A DNA stretch of 7,527 bases from Hyphomicrobiales bacterium (GCA_027031305.1 JALVRJ010000016.1:1-7527), one strand, 5' to 3'; numbered from the stretch's first letter, positions 1 to 6,351 are shown. The notes: generated by a model not told the origin, from the sequence alone. Translations and numbers: made by a program.

Positions 1-1
1 A

Positions 2-382
2 TGCGCCTCGCAGTGGGCGCCAACGCTGAAATATTCCGACGATTATTTCGGCTCGGCCATGGACTTCGCCAAGCTGTTCGAGAAGACCTATGGCTATGCG
101 CCGCCCTACCAGGCCGCCGAATCGGCCGCCGCGGTGCTGGTGTTCAAGGACGCCTTCGAACGCGCCGGGTCGCTGGAGCCGCAGAAGGTGCGCGACGCGC
201 TGGCGGCGACGGACATGATGACCTTCTATGGCCGGATCAAGTTCGACGAGACGGGCAAGAACATCGCCAAGCCGATGGTGCTCTACCAGGTGCTGAACCA
301 GAAATACGTGGTGGTGGCGCCGTCGAAGTGGGCCGAGGCCAAGGCCGTCATCCCGCGCCCGAAGTGGAGCGAGCGCAAATAG
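2..382 (+). CDS. Periplasmic amino-acid-type ABC transporter substrate-binding protein, C-terminal part (5' truncated)
   Basis: Only the last 126 residues are in the window. The frame is open from the left edge to a TAG at 380-382, so the gene begins upstream. The fragment resembles the C-terminal lobe of the Peri-BP_6/LivJ-LivK type binding proteins of HAAT importers. It begins with a Ser-Gln-Trp segment, continues with a Tyr-rich stretch and 'YGYAPPYQAAESAAAVLVF' (a hinge-side helix), then 'QKVRDALAATDMMTFYGRIKF', and ends in a Trp/Pro-rich tail (PRPKWSERK). The protein would capture the substrate in the periplasm and deliver it to LivHM. The next four genes encode the matching permeases and ATPases, which makes the assignment firm. 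The substrate (branched-chain amino acids, other amino acids, amides or related compounds) cannot be determined, because most of the ligand pocket and the signal peptide lie outside the window. Confidence 0.9.
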   Translation, partial: CASQWAPTLKYSDDYFGSAMDFAKLFEKTYGYAPPYQAAESAAAVLVFKDAFERAGSLEPQKVRDALAATDMMTFYGRIKFDETGKNIAKPMVLYQVLNQKYVVVAPSKWAEAKAVIPRPKWSERK

Positions 383-410
383 CGCCATGATGCCGACGTT
401 CGCGGCCTTG

Positions 411-436
411 CGGTCGGACACGGGAGTGTTCGGCCG
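411..436 (+). promoter_or_regulatory. Strong GNRA-capped RNA hairpin after the binding-protein gene
   Basis: The arms CGGTCGGACAC (411-421) and GTGTTCGGCCG (426-436) pair over 11 bp, two of them G-U, and close a four-base GGGA loop of GNRA type. The hairpin lies 28 bases after the binding-protein stop codon. No T-run follows, so it does not look like a standard intrinsic terminator. By analogy with binding-protein operons in which an intergenic stem-loop protects the upstream message, it may stabilise the binding-protein mRNA or reduce read-through into livH. A competing smaller hairpin, CGGCC (431-435) with GGCCG (440-444), again has a GGGA loop and shares bases 431-436. The pairing is read directly from the sequence; the role is inferred. 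Confidence 0.55.
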
Positions 437-471
437 GGAGGCCGCGGGCGGTTTGCGCCGGCGGGCGGCGG

Positions 472-490
472 GCGGCGTGACCTACGCCGC
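472..490 (+). other. Second intergenic inverted repeat upstream of livH
   Basis: GCGGCGT (472-478) and ACGCCGC (484-490) form a perfect 7-bp stem with a five-base loop. It lies between the 411-436 hairpin and livH. It may add to the structured RNA of this gap, but in GC-rich DNA a repeat of this size can occur by chance. I see no clear -35/-10 promoter in the rest of 383-557. Confidence 0.3.
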
Positions 491-544
491 GCGTTCGTGG
501 CCCGGGGTGCCGACGTGACATTTCCTCGCATATTCATCCTTACC

Positions 545-552
545 GGGAGGGG
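545..552 (+). promoter_or_regulatory. Ribosome binding site fixing the GTG start of livH
   Basis: The purine-rich GGGAGGGG ends five bases before GTG at 558-560, with its GGAGG core seven bases away. This supports a GTG start. The next in-frame ATG (618) would remove the conserved N-terminal part of the permease. Confidence 0.7.
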
Positions 553-557
553 ACGAC

Positions 558-1457
558 GTGCAGAATCTGCAGCTGTTGTTGCAGGCGCCGGTATTCAACA
601 TCCAGTTGCTGCTGGATGGGATGTTCATCGGCGCGGTGTTCGCGCTGGCGGCCCTGGGCATGGCGCTGGTGTGGGGCGTGATGAACATCATCAACGTCAG
701 CCAGGGCGAGTTCGTCATGCTGGGCGGCTTCATCGCGCTGATGGTGGCCGAGGCGGGCTTCAGCCCGCTGCTGGGTATTCCGCTGGCGGCGCTGGTGCTG
801 TTCGCCCTGGGATGGGGCCTTTACAAGGGCGTCATCTGGCGCATCGTCGAGGCCGACATGTTCACCTCGCTGCTGGCCACCTTCGGCATCTCCATCATGT
901 TGCAGCAGCTGATGAACGAGGTATTTGGCGCCGACGTGCGCACGGCGGAAAGTGGCCTTGGGGTGTGGTTCCTGTTCGACGGCATGGTCACCGTCACCCA
1001 GATCAAGGTGCTGGCCTTCATCCTTTCCTTCGTCATCGGGTTGGCCCTGTGGTTGTTCCTGAAGAACGCGCGCCTCGGCCAGGCCATTCGCGCGACGGCG
1101 CAAAACGCCCGAGCGGCGCGCATTCTGGGCATCGACACCGACAAGGTCTACGCCGCCACCTACGCCATCAACGCGGCTCTGTGCGGGGCGGCCGGGGCGC
1201 TGGTGGTCATGGCCTGGTCAATCCATCCCTACATGGGACTGCCCTATACATTGCGCTCGTTCATGATCGTCATCGTGGCCGGCCTGGGCAACCTGGCGGC
1301 GGTCATCTCGGCCGGCCTCGGGCTGGGGATGGCGGAACAGTTCGCCGGCTTCATTCTCGGCGCGGAATTCCAGCTCGCCTTCGTCTTCCTGTTGCTGGTG
1401 GCGGTGCTGGTGGGACGGCAGATCGCCTTGGCGCGCAAGCGGCAATACCTGAAATGA
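558..1457 (+). CDS. livH: Branched-chain amino acid type ABC transporter permease LivH
   Basis: This 299-residue, very hydrophobic inner-membrane protein is one of the two channel subunits of the HAAT importer. Its length is normal for LivH. It begins with 'LLLDGMFIGAVFALAALGMAL' and the family stretch MNIINVSQGEFVMLGGF (near residues 38-54), then continues with several further membrane helices. The cytoplasmic coupling (EAA-like) loop is visible at about residues 176-193 (AIRATAQNARAARILGID), followed by the typical helix 'YAATYAINAALCGAAGAL'. This loop should dock on LivG or LivF. It starts at GTG 558 with a good Shine-Dalgarno sequence, and ends 10 bases before livM, so the two are co-transcribed. 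The start codon is the only mild oddity. Confidence 0.94.
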   Translation: MQNLQLLLQAPVFNIQLLLDGMFIGAVFALAALGMALVWGVMNIINVSQGEFVMLGGFIALMVAEAGFSPLLGIPLAALVLFALGWGLYKGVIWRIVEADMFTSLLATFGISIMLQQLMNEVFGADVRTAESGLGVWFLFDGMVTVTQIKVLAFILSFVIGLALWLFLKNARLGQAIRATAQNARAARILGIDTDKVYAATYAINAALCGAAGALVVMAWSIHPYMGLPYTLRSFMIVIVAGLGNLAAVISAGLGLGMAEQFAGFILGAEFQLAFVFLLLVAVLVGRQIALARKRQYLK

Positions 1458-1467
1458 GGGGACGGGC

Positions 1468-2547
1468 ATGAACCGCAAGATGGCGCAACTTCTCGCTCTT
1501 GCCGCGCTGTTCGGCATCGGTCTGCTTGGGCCGTGGCTGGCGCCTTCCTACATCAGCCAGTTCGCGCAGTTGTGGCTGTTCATCGTGCTGGCGCTGTCGT
1601 GGGACATCATGGGCGGCCAGACGGGCTACAACTCGTTTGGCAACATCATCTTCTTCGGCATCGGCATGTATGTCTCGGCGGTGGCGCAAGTGGGCCTGGT
1701 GTGGCCGGTGGCGGAATATACCGCTGCGAAGGGCGGCGGCACGGAATTCGTCTTCAACGCCGATCAGATCCATGCCGGGCTGGCGCTGGGCATTCCACTG
1801 GGCGGGCTGGTGGCGATGCTGGCGGCCATCGTGTTGGGCGCGTTGCTGCTGGGGATGCGCGGGCATTACTTCGCCATCGCCACGCTGGGATTGGCGGTGG
1901 CCACCGCCGAACTGGCGGCGGGCTGGGATTACATCGGCGCGGGATCGGGCATGGTCACGCCCACCTTGCCCGGCGACATGAACGGGCCGGTGCTGTTCTA
2001 TTACCTGAGTCTCGGGCTGGCCATCGTCACCATCCTGGTTTTCGCCTGGGTCTATTCCACTCGTTTCCGGCTGGCCATCAACGCCATCCGCGACGACGAG
2101 GACAAGGCCGAGGCGCTGGGTCATCACACGACGCGCAACAAGATGACGGCATGGGCCATTTCCGCCCTGTTCACCGGCATGGCGGGGGCCATCTATGGCA
2201 ACCTGTCGGGCTTCATCGACCCGCACGACATCGCCTTCAACGCGGAGATCGGGGTGTGGATGATCCTGATGGCCATCCTCGGCGGCAAGGGCACCCTGTG
2301 GGGGCCCATCATCGGCGCCATCGTCTTCTTCATTTCCAAGGAGCTGTTCTGGACCTACCTGCTGGGCTGGCAGCGGGTGGCGCTGGGCCTGCTGATCGTC
2401 ATCATCGTGGTGTTCTTCCCCGAGGGCATCATGGGCTGGGTGCGCGAGCGCTGGCCGCACCTGTTCGCGCCGCCGCACCTGGACGACGAGGAGGATGACG
2501 AGACGCCCGCCGGCGCGGACGAGGACAAGGAGGCCGCCCATGCGTGA
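1468..2547 (+). CDS. livM: Branched-chain amino acid type ABC transporter permease LivM
   Basis: This 359-residue membrane protein is the second channel subunit. The ATG at 1468 follows GAGGGG (1456-1461). Family features include 'WDIMGGQTGYNSFGNIIFFGIGMY' near residues 46-68, the segment GHYFAIATLGLAVATAELA, and the EAA-like coupling loop at about 203-218 (AINAIRDDEDKAEALG), then 'ISALFTGMAGAIYG' and an Ile/Val-rich last helix ending in FFPEGIMGW. Two extras stand out. One is a polar insert of roughly 20 residues at about 80-102, between two membrane segments and probably in the periplasm. The other is a strongly acidic C-terminal tail from about residue 336 (HLDDEEDDETPAGADEDKE) that should lie in the cytoplasm. 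The 3' end overlaps livG by 8 bases, suggesting translational coupling. The assignment is firm; the role of the tail is unknown. Confidence 0.94.
   Translation: MNRKMAQLLALAALFGIGLLGPWLAPSYISQFAQLWLFIVLALSWDIMGGQTGYNSFGNIIFFGIGMYVSAVAQVGLVWPVAEYTAAKGGGTEFVFNADQIHAGLALGIPLGGLVAMLAAIVLGALLLGMRGHYFAIATLGLAVATAELAAGWDYIGAGSGMVTPTLPGDMNGPVLFYYLSLGLAIVTILVFAWVYSTRFRLAINAIRDDEDKAEALGHHTTRNKMTAWAISALFTGMAGAIYGNLSGFIDPHDIAFNAEIGVWMILMAILGGKGTLWGPIIGAIVFFISKELFWTYLLGWQRVALGLLIVIIVVFFPEGIMGWVRERWPHLFAPPHLDDEEDDETPAGADEDKEAAHA
2527..2533 (+). promoter_or_regulatory. Ribosome binding site of livG inside the end of livM
   Basis: AAGGAGG, a near-perfect Shine-Dalgarno sequence, lies six bases before ATG 2540. 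It sits within the last codons of livM. It decides in favour of the 2540 start over an in-frame upstream ATG at 2495, which has no such signal and would add an unusual Arg/Pro-rich leader. Confidence 0.8.
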
Positions 2548-3313
2548 GAAGCGTGACTGGCAAGTGCAGGACAGGCCGTTGCTGGAGGTCAAGAACCTGA
2601 CCAAGCGCTTTGGCGGCGTGGTGGCGAACCACAATGTCTCGTTGTTCGTGGAGCGCGGCACCATCGTCGGCCTCATAGGCCCCAATGGTTCGGGCAAGAC
2701 GACGCTGTTCAATTGCATCGTCGGACAATATCCCATCGACGAGGGGGAGATCTGGTTCGAGGGCGAGGAGATCTCGCGCTATCGCACGGCGCACATCGCC
2801 CGCATGGGGCTCATGCGCACGTTTCAGCAGACGCGCATCTTCGGCAAGATGACCTGTGTGGAGAACATGCTCGTCTCGATGTCGGAGCGGCGGCGGCGAT
2901 TGACGGACCTGTTCACCCCCGGCAGCCGGGCCGACCGCGCCCGGGCGCTGGACCTGTTGCAGTTCGTGGGCCTTTATTCCAAGCGCCACCACCTGGCGGG
3001 CAGCCTGTCGTTCGGCCAGCAGAAACTGCTGGAGTTCGCCATGGCGCTGATGAGCGAGCCGGAGATGCTTTTGCTGGACGAGCCGACGGCGGGCATCAAC
3101 CCGACCCTCATCAACGGGCTGGTGGACAGGTTGCGCCGGGCCAACGCGGAGTTGGGCATCACGCTTTTGGTGATCGAGCACAACATGCGGGTGATCATGA
3201 ACCTGGCGGAATACATCTATTGTCTGGCGCATGGCGAGATGCTGGCGTCCGGGCCGCCGGAGGAAATTCGCAACGATCAGCGGGTAATCGACGCCTATCT
3301 GGGAGCCACATGA
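2540..3313 (+). CDS. livG: Branched-chain amino acid type ABC transporter ATP-binding protein LivG
   Basis: This 257-residue cytoplasmic ATPase energises the LivHM channel together with LivF. All nucleotide-binding motifs are present: Walker A GPNGSGKT (residues 47-54), Q-loop in MRTFQQTRIF (about 92-100), ABC signature LSFGQQKLLE (from 156), Walker B MLLLDEPT with Asp180 and Glu181, and the H-loop His214 in VIEHN. The signature with Phe in place of the first Gly (LSFGQQ) is usual for LivG, and the length is typical. The start at 2540 lies eight bases inside livM and has a strong Shine-Dalgarno sequence, so the two genes are probably translationally coupled. livF begins three bases after the stop. 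A short basic/acidic leader (about 13 residues) precedes the ABC fold. Confidence 0.95.
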   Translation: MREKRDWQVQDRPLLEVKNLTKRFGGVVANHNVSLFVERGTIVGLIGPNGSGKTTLFNCIVGQYPIDEGEIWFEGEEISRYRTAHIARMGLMRTFQQTRIFGKMTCVENMLVSMSERRRRLTDLFTPGSRADRARALDLLQFVGLYSKRHHLAGSLSFGQQKLLEFAMALMSEPEMLLLDEPTAGINPTLINGLVDRLRRANAELGITLLVIEHNMRVIMNLAEYIYCLAHGEMLASGPPEEIRNDQRVIDAYLGAT

Positions 3314-3316
3314 GCG

Positions 3317-4204
3317 ATGAACGCGGACAAGGGCAAGCAGGGCAGGAAGGGAAGGCACCGCCGCATTTCTGGCTATGGCGAAGGCACGACGGAGGTGGTG
3401 CTGTCGGTGGATGCGGTGGCGGAAGAGGCGGCGCGGCTGGCCAGCGAGGCGCCAACGCGCGAGCACCTGATGGCGCTGGCGGGCGATGACCCTATCCTGA
3501 GCATCGAGGACCTGCACGCCGGCTATGGGCGCATGGAGATCCTGCATGGGGTCGACCTGTATGTGGCGGCAGGACAGTCGCTGTGCCTCATCGGGCCCAA
3601 TGGCGCGGGCAAGTCGACGGTGCTGCATTCCATCTTCGGCTTCACCACCATCTTCTCCGGACATATTCACATGCGGGAAAAGGACATCACCCACCTGAAG
3701 CCGAACGAGAAGCTGGCCGAGGCGGGGGTGGCCTACATCCTGCAGGACAACTCCGTGTTCCCCGACATGACGGTGGAGGAAAACCTGTGGATGGGCGGCT
3801 GGCTGCTGCATGACGCGGCCGAGGCCAAGCGGCGGGCGGAGGAGGTGTTCGCGAAATACGACCGCCTGGCGGCGCGGCGCAAGAAGCCGGCCTCGGTGTT
3901 GTCCGGCGGCGAACGGCGACTGCTGGAAATCGCCAGGGCATTGATCATGCGGCCGGACATCCTGCTGGTGGACGAGCCGTCCATCGGCCTGGAGCCGCGC
4001 TTCATCGACATGGTCTTCGACATCCTCGAGGACTTGCAGCACGCGGAAGGCAAGACCATCGTCATGGTGGAACAGAACGCGCGCAAGGGGCTGGAGTTCG
4101 CCGACGTCGGCTACGTGCTGGTGTCCGGCCAGCTGGTGAAGGCCGCCAGCGGCGACGATCTGTTGGAGGATCCCGACGTTGGCCGGTTGTTCCTCGGCGG
4201 CTGA
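3317..4204 (+). CDS. livF: Branched-chain amino acid type ABC transporter ATP-binding protein LivF, with long N-terminal extension
   Basis: This is the second ATPase of the importer: 295 residues, whereas LivF proteins are usually about 235. The ABC domain starts near residue 60 (ILSIEDLHAGYGRMEILHGVDL). It has Walker A GPNGAGKST (93-101), Q-loop Gln143, signature LSGGERRLLEIARAL (from 195), Walker B ILLVDEPS (Asp219, Glu220), and VEQN (251-254), where Gln replaces the H-loop His as is usual for LivF. The first 55-60 residues are extra: a basic, Gly-rich stretch, then an Ala/Glu-rich segment likely to be helical. ATG 3317 lies three bases after the livG stop, with GGGAG 11 bases upstream, a weak signal. 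Other candidate starts are GTG at 3395, 3398 or 3407 near GGAGG (3391-3395), and ATG 3470, which lacks a good signal. The function is firm; the start is less certain. Confidence 0.92.
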   Translation: MNADKGKQGRKGRHRRISGYGEGTTEVVLSVDAVAEEAARLASEAPTREHLMALAGDDPILSIEDLHAGYGRMEILHGVDLYVAAGQSLCLIGPNGAGKSTVLHSIFGFTTIFSGHIHMREKDITHLKPNEKLAEAGVAYILQDNSVFPDMTVEENLWMGGWLLHDAAEAKRRAEEVFAKYDRLAARRKKPASVLSGGERRLLEIARALIMRPDILLVDEPSIGLEPRFIDMVFDILEDLQHAEGKTIVMVEQNARKGLEFADVGYVLVSGQLVKAASGDDLLEDPDVGRLFLGG

Positions 4205-4222
4205 TGAACGGCAGAAGAAGCG

Positions 4223-4241
4223 TTGAACCTTCGTTAACCAT
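4223..4241 (+). promoter_or_regulatory. CtrA-like binding box upstream of the M23 peptidase gene
   Basis: TTGA (4223-4226), seven bases, then TTAACCAT (4234-4241) matches the alphaproteobacterial CtrA consensus TTAA-N7-TTAAC with one mismatch in the first half. It lies in the intergenic region 19 bases after the livF stop and about 200 bases before the peptidase start. CtrA commonly controls cell-cycle and envelope genes, so the target would be plausible. Regulation is inferred; the match could be chance, although AT-rich motifs are rare in this GC-rich window. Confidence 0.4.
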
Positions 4242-4291
4242 TCTCCTCGATGATCGGAAGAAGCCATGCAAGCGGGGCCTGCCACTTTGCT

Positions 4292-4307
4292 GACACAGAA
4301 ATGTGTT
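4292..4307 (+). promoter_or_regulatory. Small dyad ACACA-GAAA-TGTGT in the intergenic region
   Basis: ACACA (4293-4297) and TGTGT (4302-4306) pair perfectly around GAAA, with an additional G-T closing pair. This could be a small operator dyad, or an RNA hairpin with a GNRA loop in the leader of the peptidase message. I do not recognise a known regulator's site. Confidence 0.25.
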
Positions 4308-4334
4308 TGAGCCTCTTGAAATGACGACAGCCCT

Positions 4335-4358
4335 CGGCCACATTCGTGGCGGTGGCCG
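4335..4358 (+). other. Inverted repeat in the intergenic region before the peptidase gene
   Basis: CGGCCAC (4335-4341) and GTGGCCG (4352-4358) form a perfect 7-bp stem with a 10-base loop. No T-run follows. The function is unknown; it may be leader RNA structure or part of the end of the liv transcript. Confidence 0.3.
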
Positions 4359-4385
4359 CAAGCGGGGGCATGACGGCACGAGCAG

Positions 4386-4406
4386 AGGGCCGGGGAGCCG
4401 GGCCCT
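4386..4406 (+). other. GC-rich terminator-like hairpin without a T-tract
   Basis: AGGGCC then GG (4386-4393) pair with CC and GGCCCT (4398-4399, 4401-4406), with one bulged G at 4400 and a GGAG loop. Only two T follow, so intrinsic termination would be weak. The hairpin lies 35 bases before the peptidase start and could instead structure its leader. No better terminator is visible between livF and this gene. Confidence 0.3.
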
Positions 4407-4427
4407 TGGCGTTCCGCCGTGATGATG

Positions 4428-4434
4428 AGGGGAG
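4428..4434 (+). promoter_or_regulatory. Ribosome binding site supporting a TTG start for the M23 peptidase
   Basis: AGGGGAG ends six bases before TTG at 4441-4443, which is ideal spacing. The first in-frame ATG (4510) has no purine-rich signal in front of it. This makes TTG the better start. Confidence 0.6.
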
Positions 4435-4440
4435 TGCATC

Positions 4441-6162
4441 TTGCAGCACTGGCGTCAGCATAGCGCGCGTGCCGCCGTGGACGGACAGGGGCCTCGTTCC
4501 GTCAGCGGCATGACAGGCACATCGCGGCATCGACGGCTTGCTTCCCGTGACCGTGGCGCCCCTTCCTCCCTCTCCGCTTCTGTCCGCGCCACCCGGGCGT
4601 CGGCCGCGTCCACCCGTGGGCGCTTCGGCATTCGCGCGGCGATGGTGACGGCGGCCAGCCTGGGCGCGCTGTGCGGTCTGGTGGGGGTGATGCTGTTGCA
4701 GTCGGACATGGCGAAGGATGGCGGTGCGGCCAACGCGGCGCCGGCAAGCCCCTCGCTGGCGGCGACCTCGCTACCGTTGTCGCTTGACGGAACAGGGGCC
4801 AGCACGGCGAGCGCAAGCGGGCGGCAAGCCGCCACGGGCGGGGGCAAGAGCGACATGGCCGCGCCCTTGTTGACGGCCTTCGCCAGTTTTTCCGGCGAGG
4901 GCCTGGCGCGCGATGTCACGCCGCTGGTGTTGCAGGCGTCCCTGTCGGTGGACGAGGCCGTCAGCGGCTCCGCCGAGATCATGAAGACGCCGCCGCCGGA
5001 GCCGGTGGACAAGACCTTCGTGCTGAAGGCGGGCGAGACGCTGGTGGACAGGCTGGTGGCGCTGGGCGTGAACGAAACGCTGGCGCGCGCGCTGAGCGCG
5101 GAAGTGGAGCGCGTGTGGCCGCTGAAGAAGATCCGCCCGGGGCAGAAATTCATGCTGACGCTGGACCGGCAGCTGAATTTCTACGGCGAGGAGGTTACCT
5201 ACCCGGTCTATCTGGCGTTTGCGCCGGAAAGTGGCAAGCGGGTGGTGGTGGAGGCCGACGACGAGGGCCTGTTCAGCGCCCGGCTGCTGCGCAATGCCCC
5301 GGCCAGCGTGAAAGACCGGCCCAAGGTGGCGAAACCCGCGCCGGCCTTCCGGCGCGTGCGGGGGCGCATTTCCTCCACGCTCTACGCGGCGGCGCGGGAT
5401 GAGGGCGTGCCCGACTACATCATCAACCAGATGATGCGCGCCTTCTCGCACCAGATCGACCTTCAGCGCCAGATCCACAAGGGCGATACCTTCGAGGTTC
5501 TCTATGGCAAGCCCTTCTCGGGCAGCTCGCAGAGGCGCGCCGTGCTGCATTTCGCCAGGCTCACCAGCCGTGGCAAGACCTATACCTTCTACCGATTCAC
5601 CACGCCGAAGGACAAGAAGACAGGCTATTTCGACCCGAAAGGCCGTTCGGTGCGCCGCGGCATCATGCGCACGCCCGTGTCCGGCGCGCGCATCAGCTCC
5701 GGCTTCGGCTATCGGCGTCATCCCGTCCTGGGCTACACCAAGCTGCACACGGGGGTGGACTTCGCCGCCGGGCGCGGCACGCCAATCCGTGCCGCTGGTG
5801 CCGGCGAGGTCATCCATGCCGGCTGGAGGGGTGGCTATGGCAGGACGGTCATGATCCGGCACGACAATGGCTACGTGACACTCTACGCGCACCAGAGCCG
5901 GATCGCGCGTGGCATACGCAAGGGGGTGCGGGTGCGCCAGGGGCAGGTGATCGGCTATGTCGGCAGCAGCGGCCGCACCACCGGGCCGCATCTGCATTTC
6001 GAAGTGCGGGTGAAGGGCAAGCCGGTGAATCCGCTGCGGGTGCGCACGTCCTCGCGCTATCGCCTTGGCGGTGCGGCGCTTGCCGCCTTCAGACGCCACA
6101 AGGCGCGCATAGACGCGCTGTTGAAAAAGACCCCCGTCAGCTCCCATATCGCCAGCAAGTGA
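4441..6162 (+). CDS. Membrane-anchored M23 (LytM-type) peptidoglycan endopeptidase
   Basis: This 573-residue protein has the layout of MepM/Csd3-type cell-wall hydrolases. A basic, Ser/Arg-rich cytoplasmic leader (about 1-64) precedes one membrane helix (about 66-86) and a low-complexity Ala/Ser/Gly linker. An OapA/LysM-like region (about 190-285: 'FVLKAGETLVDRLVALGV') and a second periplasmic domain (about 303-405: 'ISSTLYAAARDEGVPDYIINQ') follow. The catalytic M23 domain spans about 408-535. All key residues are present: zinc ligands His436 and Asp440 (HTGVD) and His519, plus catalytic His484 (YAHQS) and His517 (HLHFE). It should cleave peptide cross-links in periplasmic peptidoglycan during growth or division; the exact bond is not shown. 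The TTG start has a good Shine-Dalgarno sequence; ATG 4510 is the alternative and would shorten only the cytoplasmic leader. The gene appears to be its own transcription unit. Confidence 0.92.
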   Translation: MQHWRQHSARAAVDGQGPRSVSGMTGTSRHRRLASRDRGAPSSLSASVRATRASAASTRGRFGIRAAMVTAASLGALCGLVGVMLLQSDMAKDGGAANAAPASPSLAATSLPLSLDGTGASTASASGRQAATGGGKSDMAAPLLTAFASFSGEGLARDVTPLVLQASLSVDEAVSGSAEIMKTPPPEPVDKTFVLKAGETLVDRLVALGVNETLARALSAEVERVWPLKKIRPGQKFMLTLDRQLNFYGEEVTYPVYLAFAPESGKRVVVEADDEGLFSARLLRNAPASVKDRPKVAKPAPAFRRVRGRISSTLYAAARDEGVPDYIINQMMRAFSHQIDLQRQIHKGDTFEVLYGKPFSGSSQRRAVLHFARLTSRGKTYTFYRFTTPKDKKTGYFDPKGRSVRRGIMRTPVSGARISSGFGYRRHPVLGYTKLHTGVDFAAGRGTPIRAAGAGEVIHAGWRGGYGRTVMIRHDNGYVTLYAHQSRIARGIRKGVRVRQGQVIGYVGSSGRTTGPHLHFEVRVKGKPVNPLRVRTSSRYRLGGAALAAFRRHKARIDALLKKTPVSSHIASK

Positions 6163-6225
6163 ATTCGCGGGCGGGTGAACGGTTGCATGGGCACCTTTTT
6201 CGGCGTCCCTCATTCGCCATCGTTT

Positions 6226-6267
6226 GTTCCTCCCGGGGGTGGTGCCGCCATCTCCGGGAACGGGAAC
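6226..6267 (+). other. Inverted repeat between the peptidase gene and hslO
   Basis: GTTCC-TCCCGG (6226-6236) pairs with CCGGGA (6254-6259) and GGAAC (6263-6267), leaving a three-base bulge. The 17-base loop can itself pair weakly (GGTG with CGCC). The 3' side also contains a tandem CGGGAA-CGGGAA. It lies in the untranslated stretch 6163-6361 and may form structured RNA at the end of the peptidase message. I see no convincing promoter there. Confidence 0.3.
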
Positions 6268-6278
6268 GTCGATTTTCG

Positions 6279-6303
6279 CTCGGGAGGCACCGAGGAGTTT
6301 TTT
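6279..6303 (+). terminator. Probable intrinsic terminator after the M23 peptidase gene
   Basis: CTCGG (6279-6283) and CCGAG (6290-6294) form a 5-bp stem with a six-base loop, followed after GAG by six T (6298-6303). The stem is short and the T-run is slightly displaced, so termination may be partial. It would end the peptidase transcript about 140 bases after its stop and about 60 bases before hslO, implying a separate hslO promoter that I cannot identify. Confidence 0.4.
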
Positions 6304-6351
6304 CGCGCAGTATCTCCGCTTCTCGGCGTTCTGGAAACATTGGTGCAAGGC

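Noticed and set aside
391..517. Repeated TGCCGACGT at 391-399 and 509-517
   Set aside because: A single 9-base match in GC-rich DNA with no flanking extension; likely chance rather than an insertion footprint.
2495..2539. Earlier in-frame start for livG
   Set aside because: It would add an Arg/Pro-rich leader and overlap livM by over 50 bases without a good Shine-Dalgarno sequence; ATG 2540 has AAGGAGG at ideal spacing.
1351..2736. Long open frame on the - strand opposite livM
   Set aside because: Arg/Gln/His-rich antisense translation without domain features; the + strand LivM and LivG are unambiguous.
3310..3313. ATGA overlap suggesting livF starts at 3310
   Set aside because: That ATG opens a different frame from the LivF ABC domain, so it cannot start LivF unless there is a frameshift, for which I see no evidence.
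2429..4285. Very long open frame on the - strand opposite livG and livF
   Set aside because: It lies wholly opposite two clear ABC ATPase genes. Its translation is rich in Arg, His, Gln and Pro with no recognisable domain, as expected for an antisense shadow in GC-rich DNA.
6174..6200. GGTG/CACC followed by TTTTT as a terminator directly after the M23 gene
   Set aside because: The stem has only four pairs around a 14-base loop, too weak to call; the hairpin at 6279-6303 is better.
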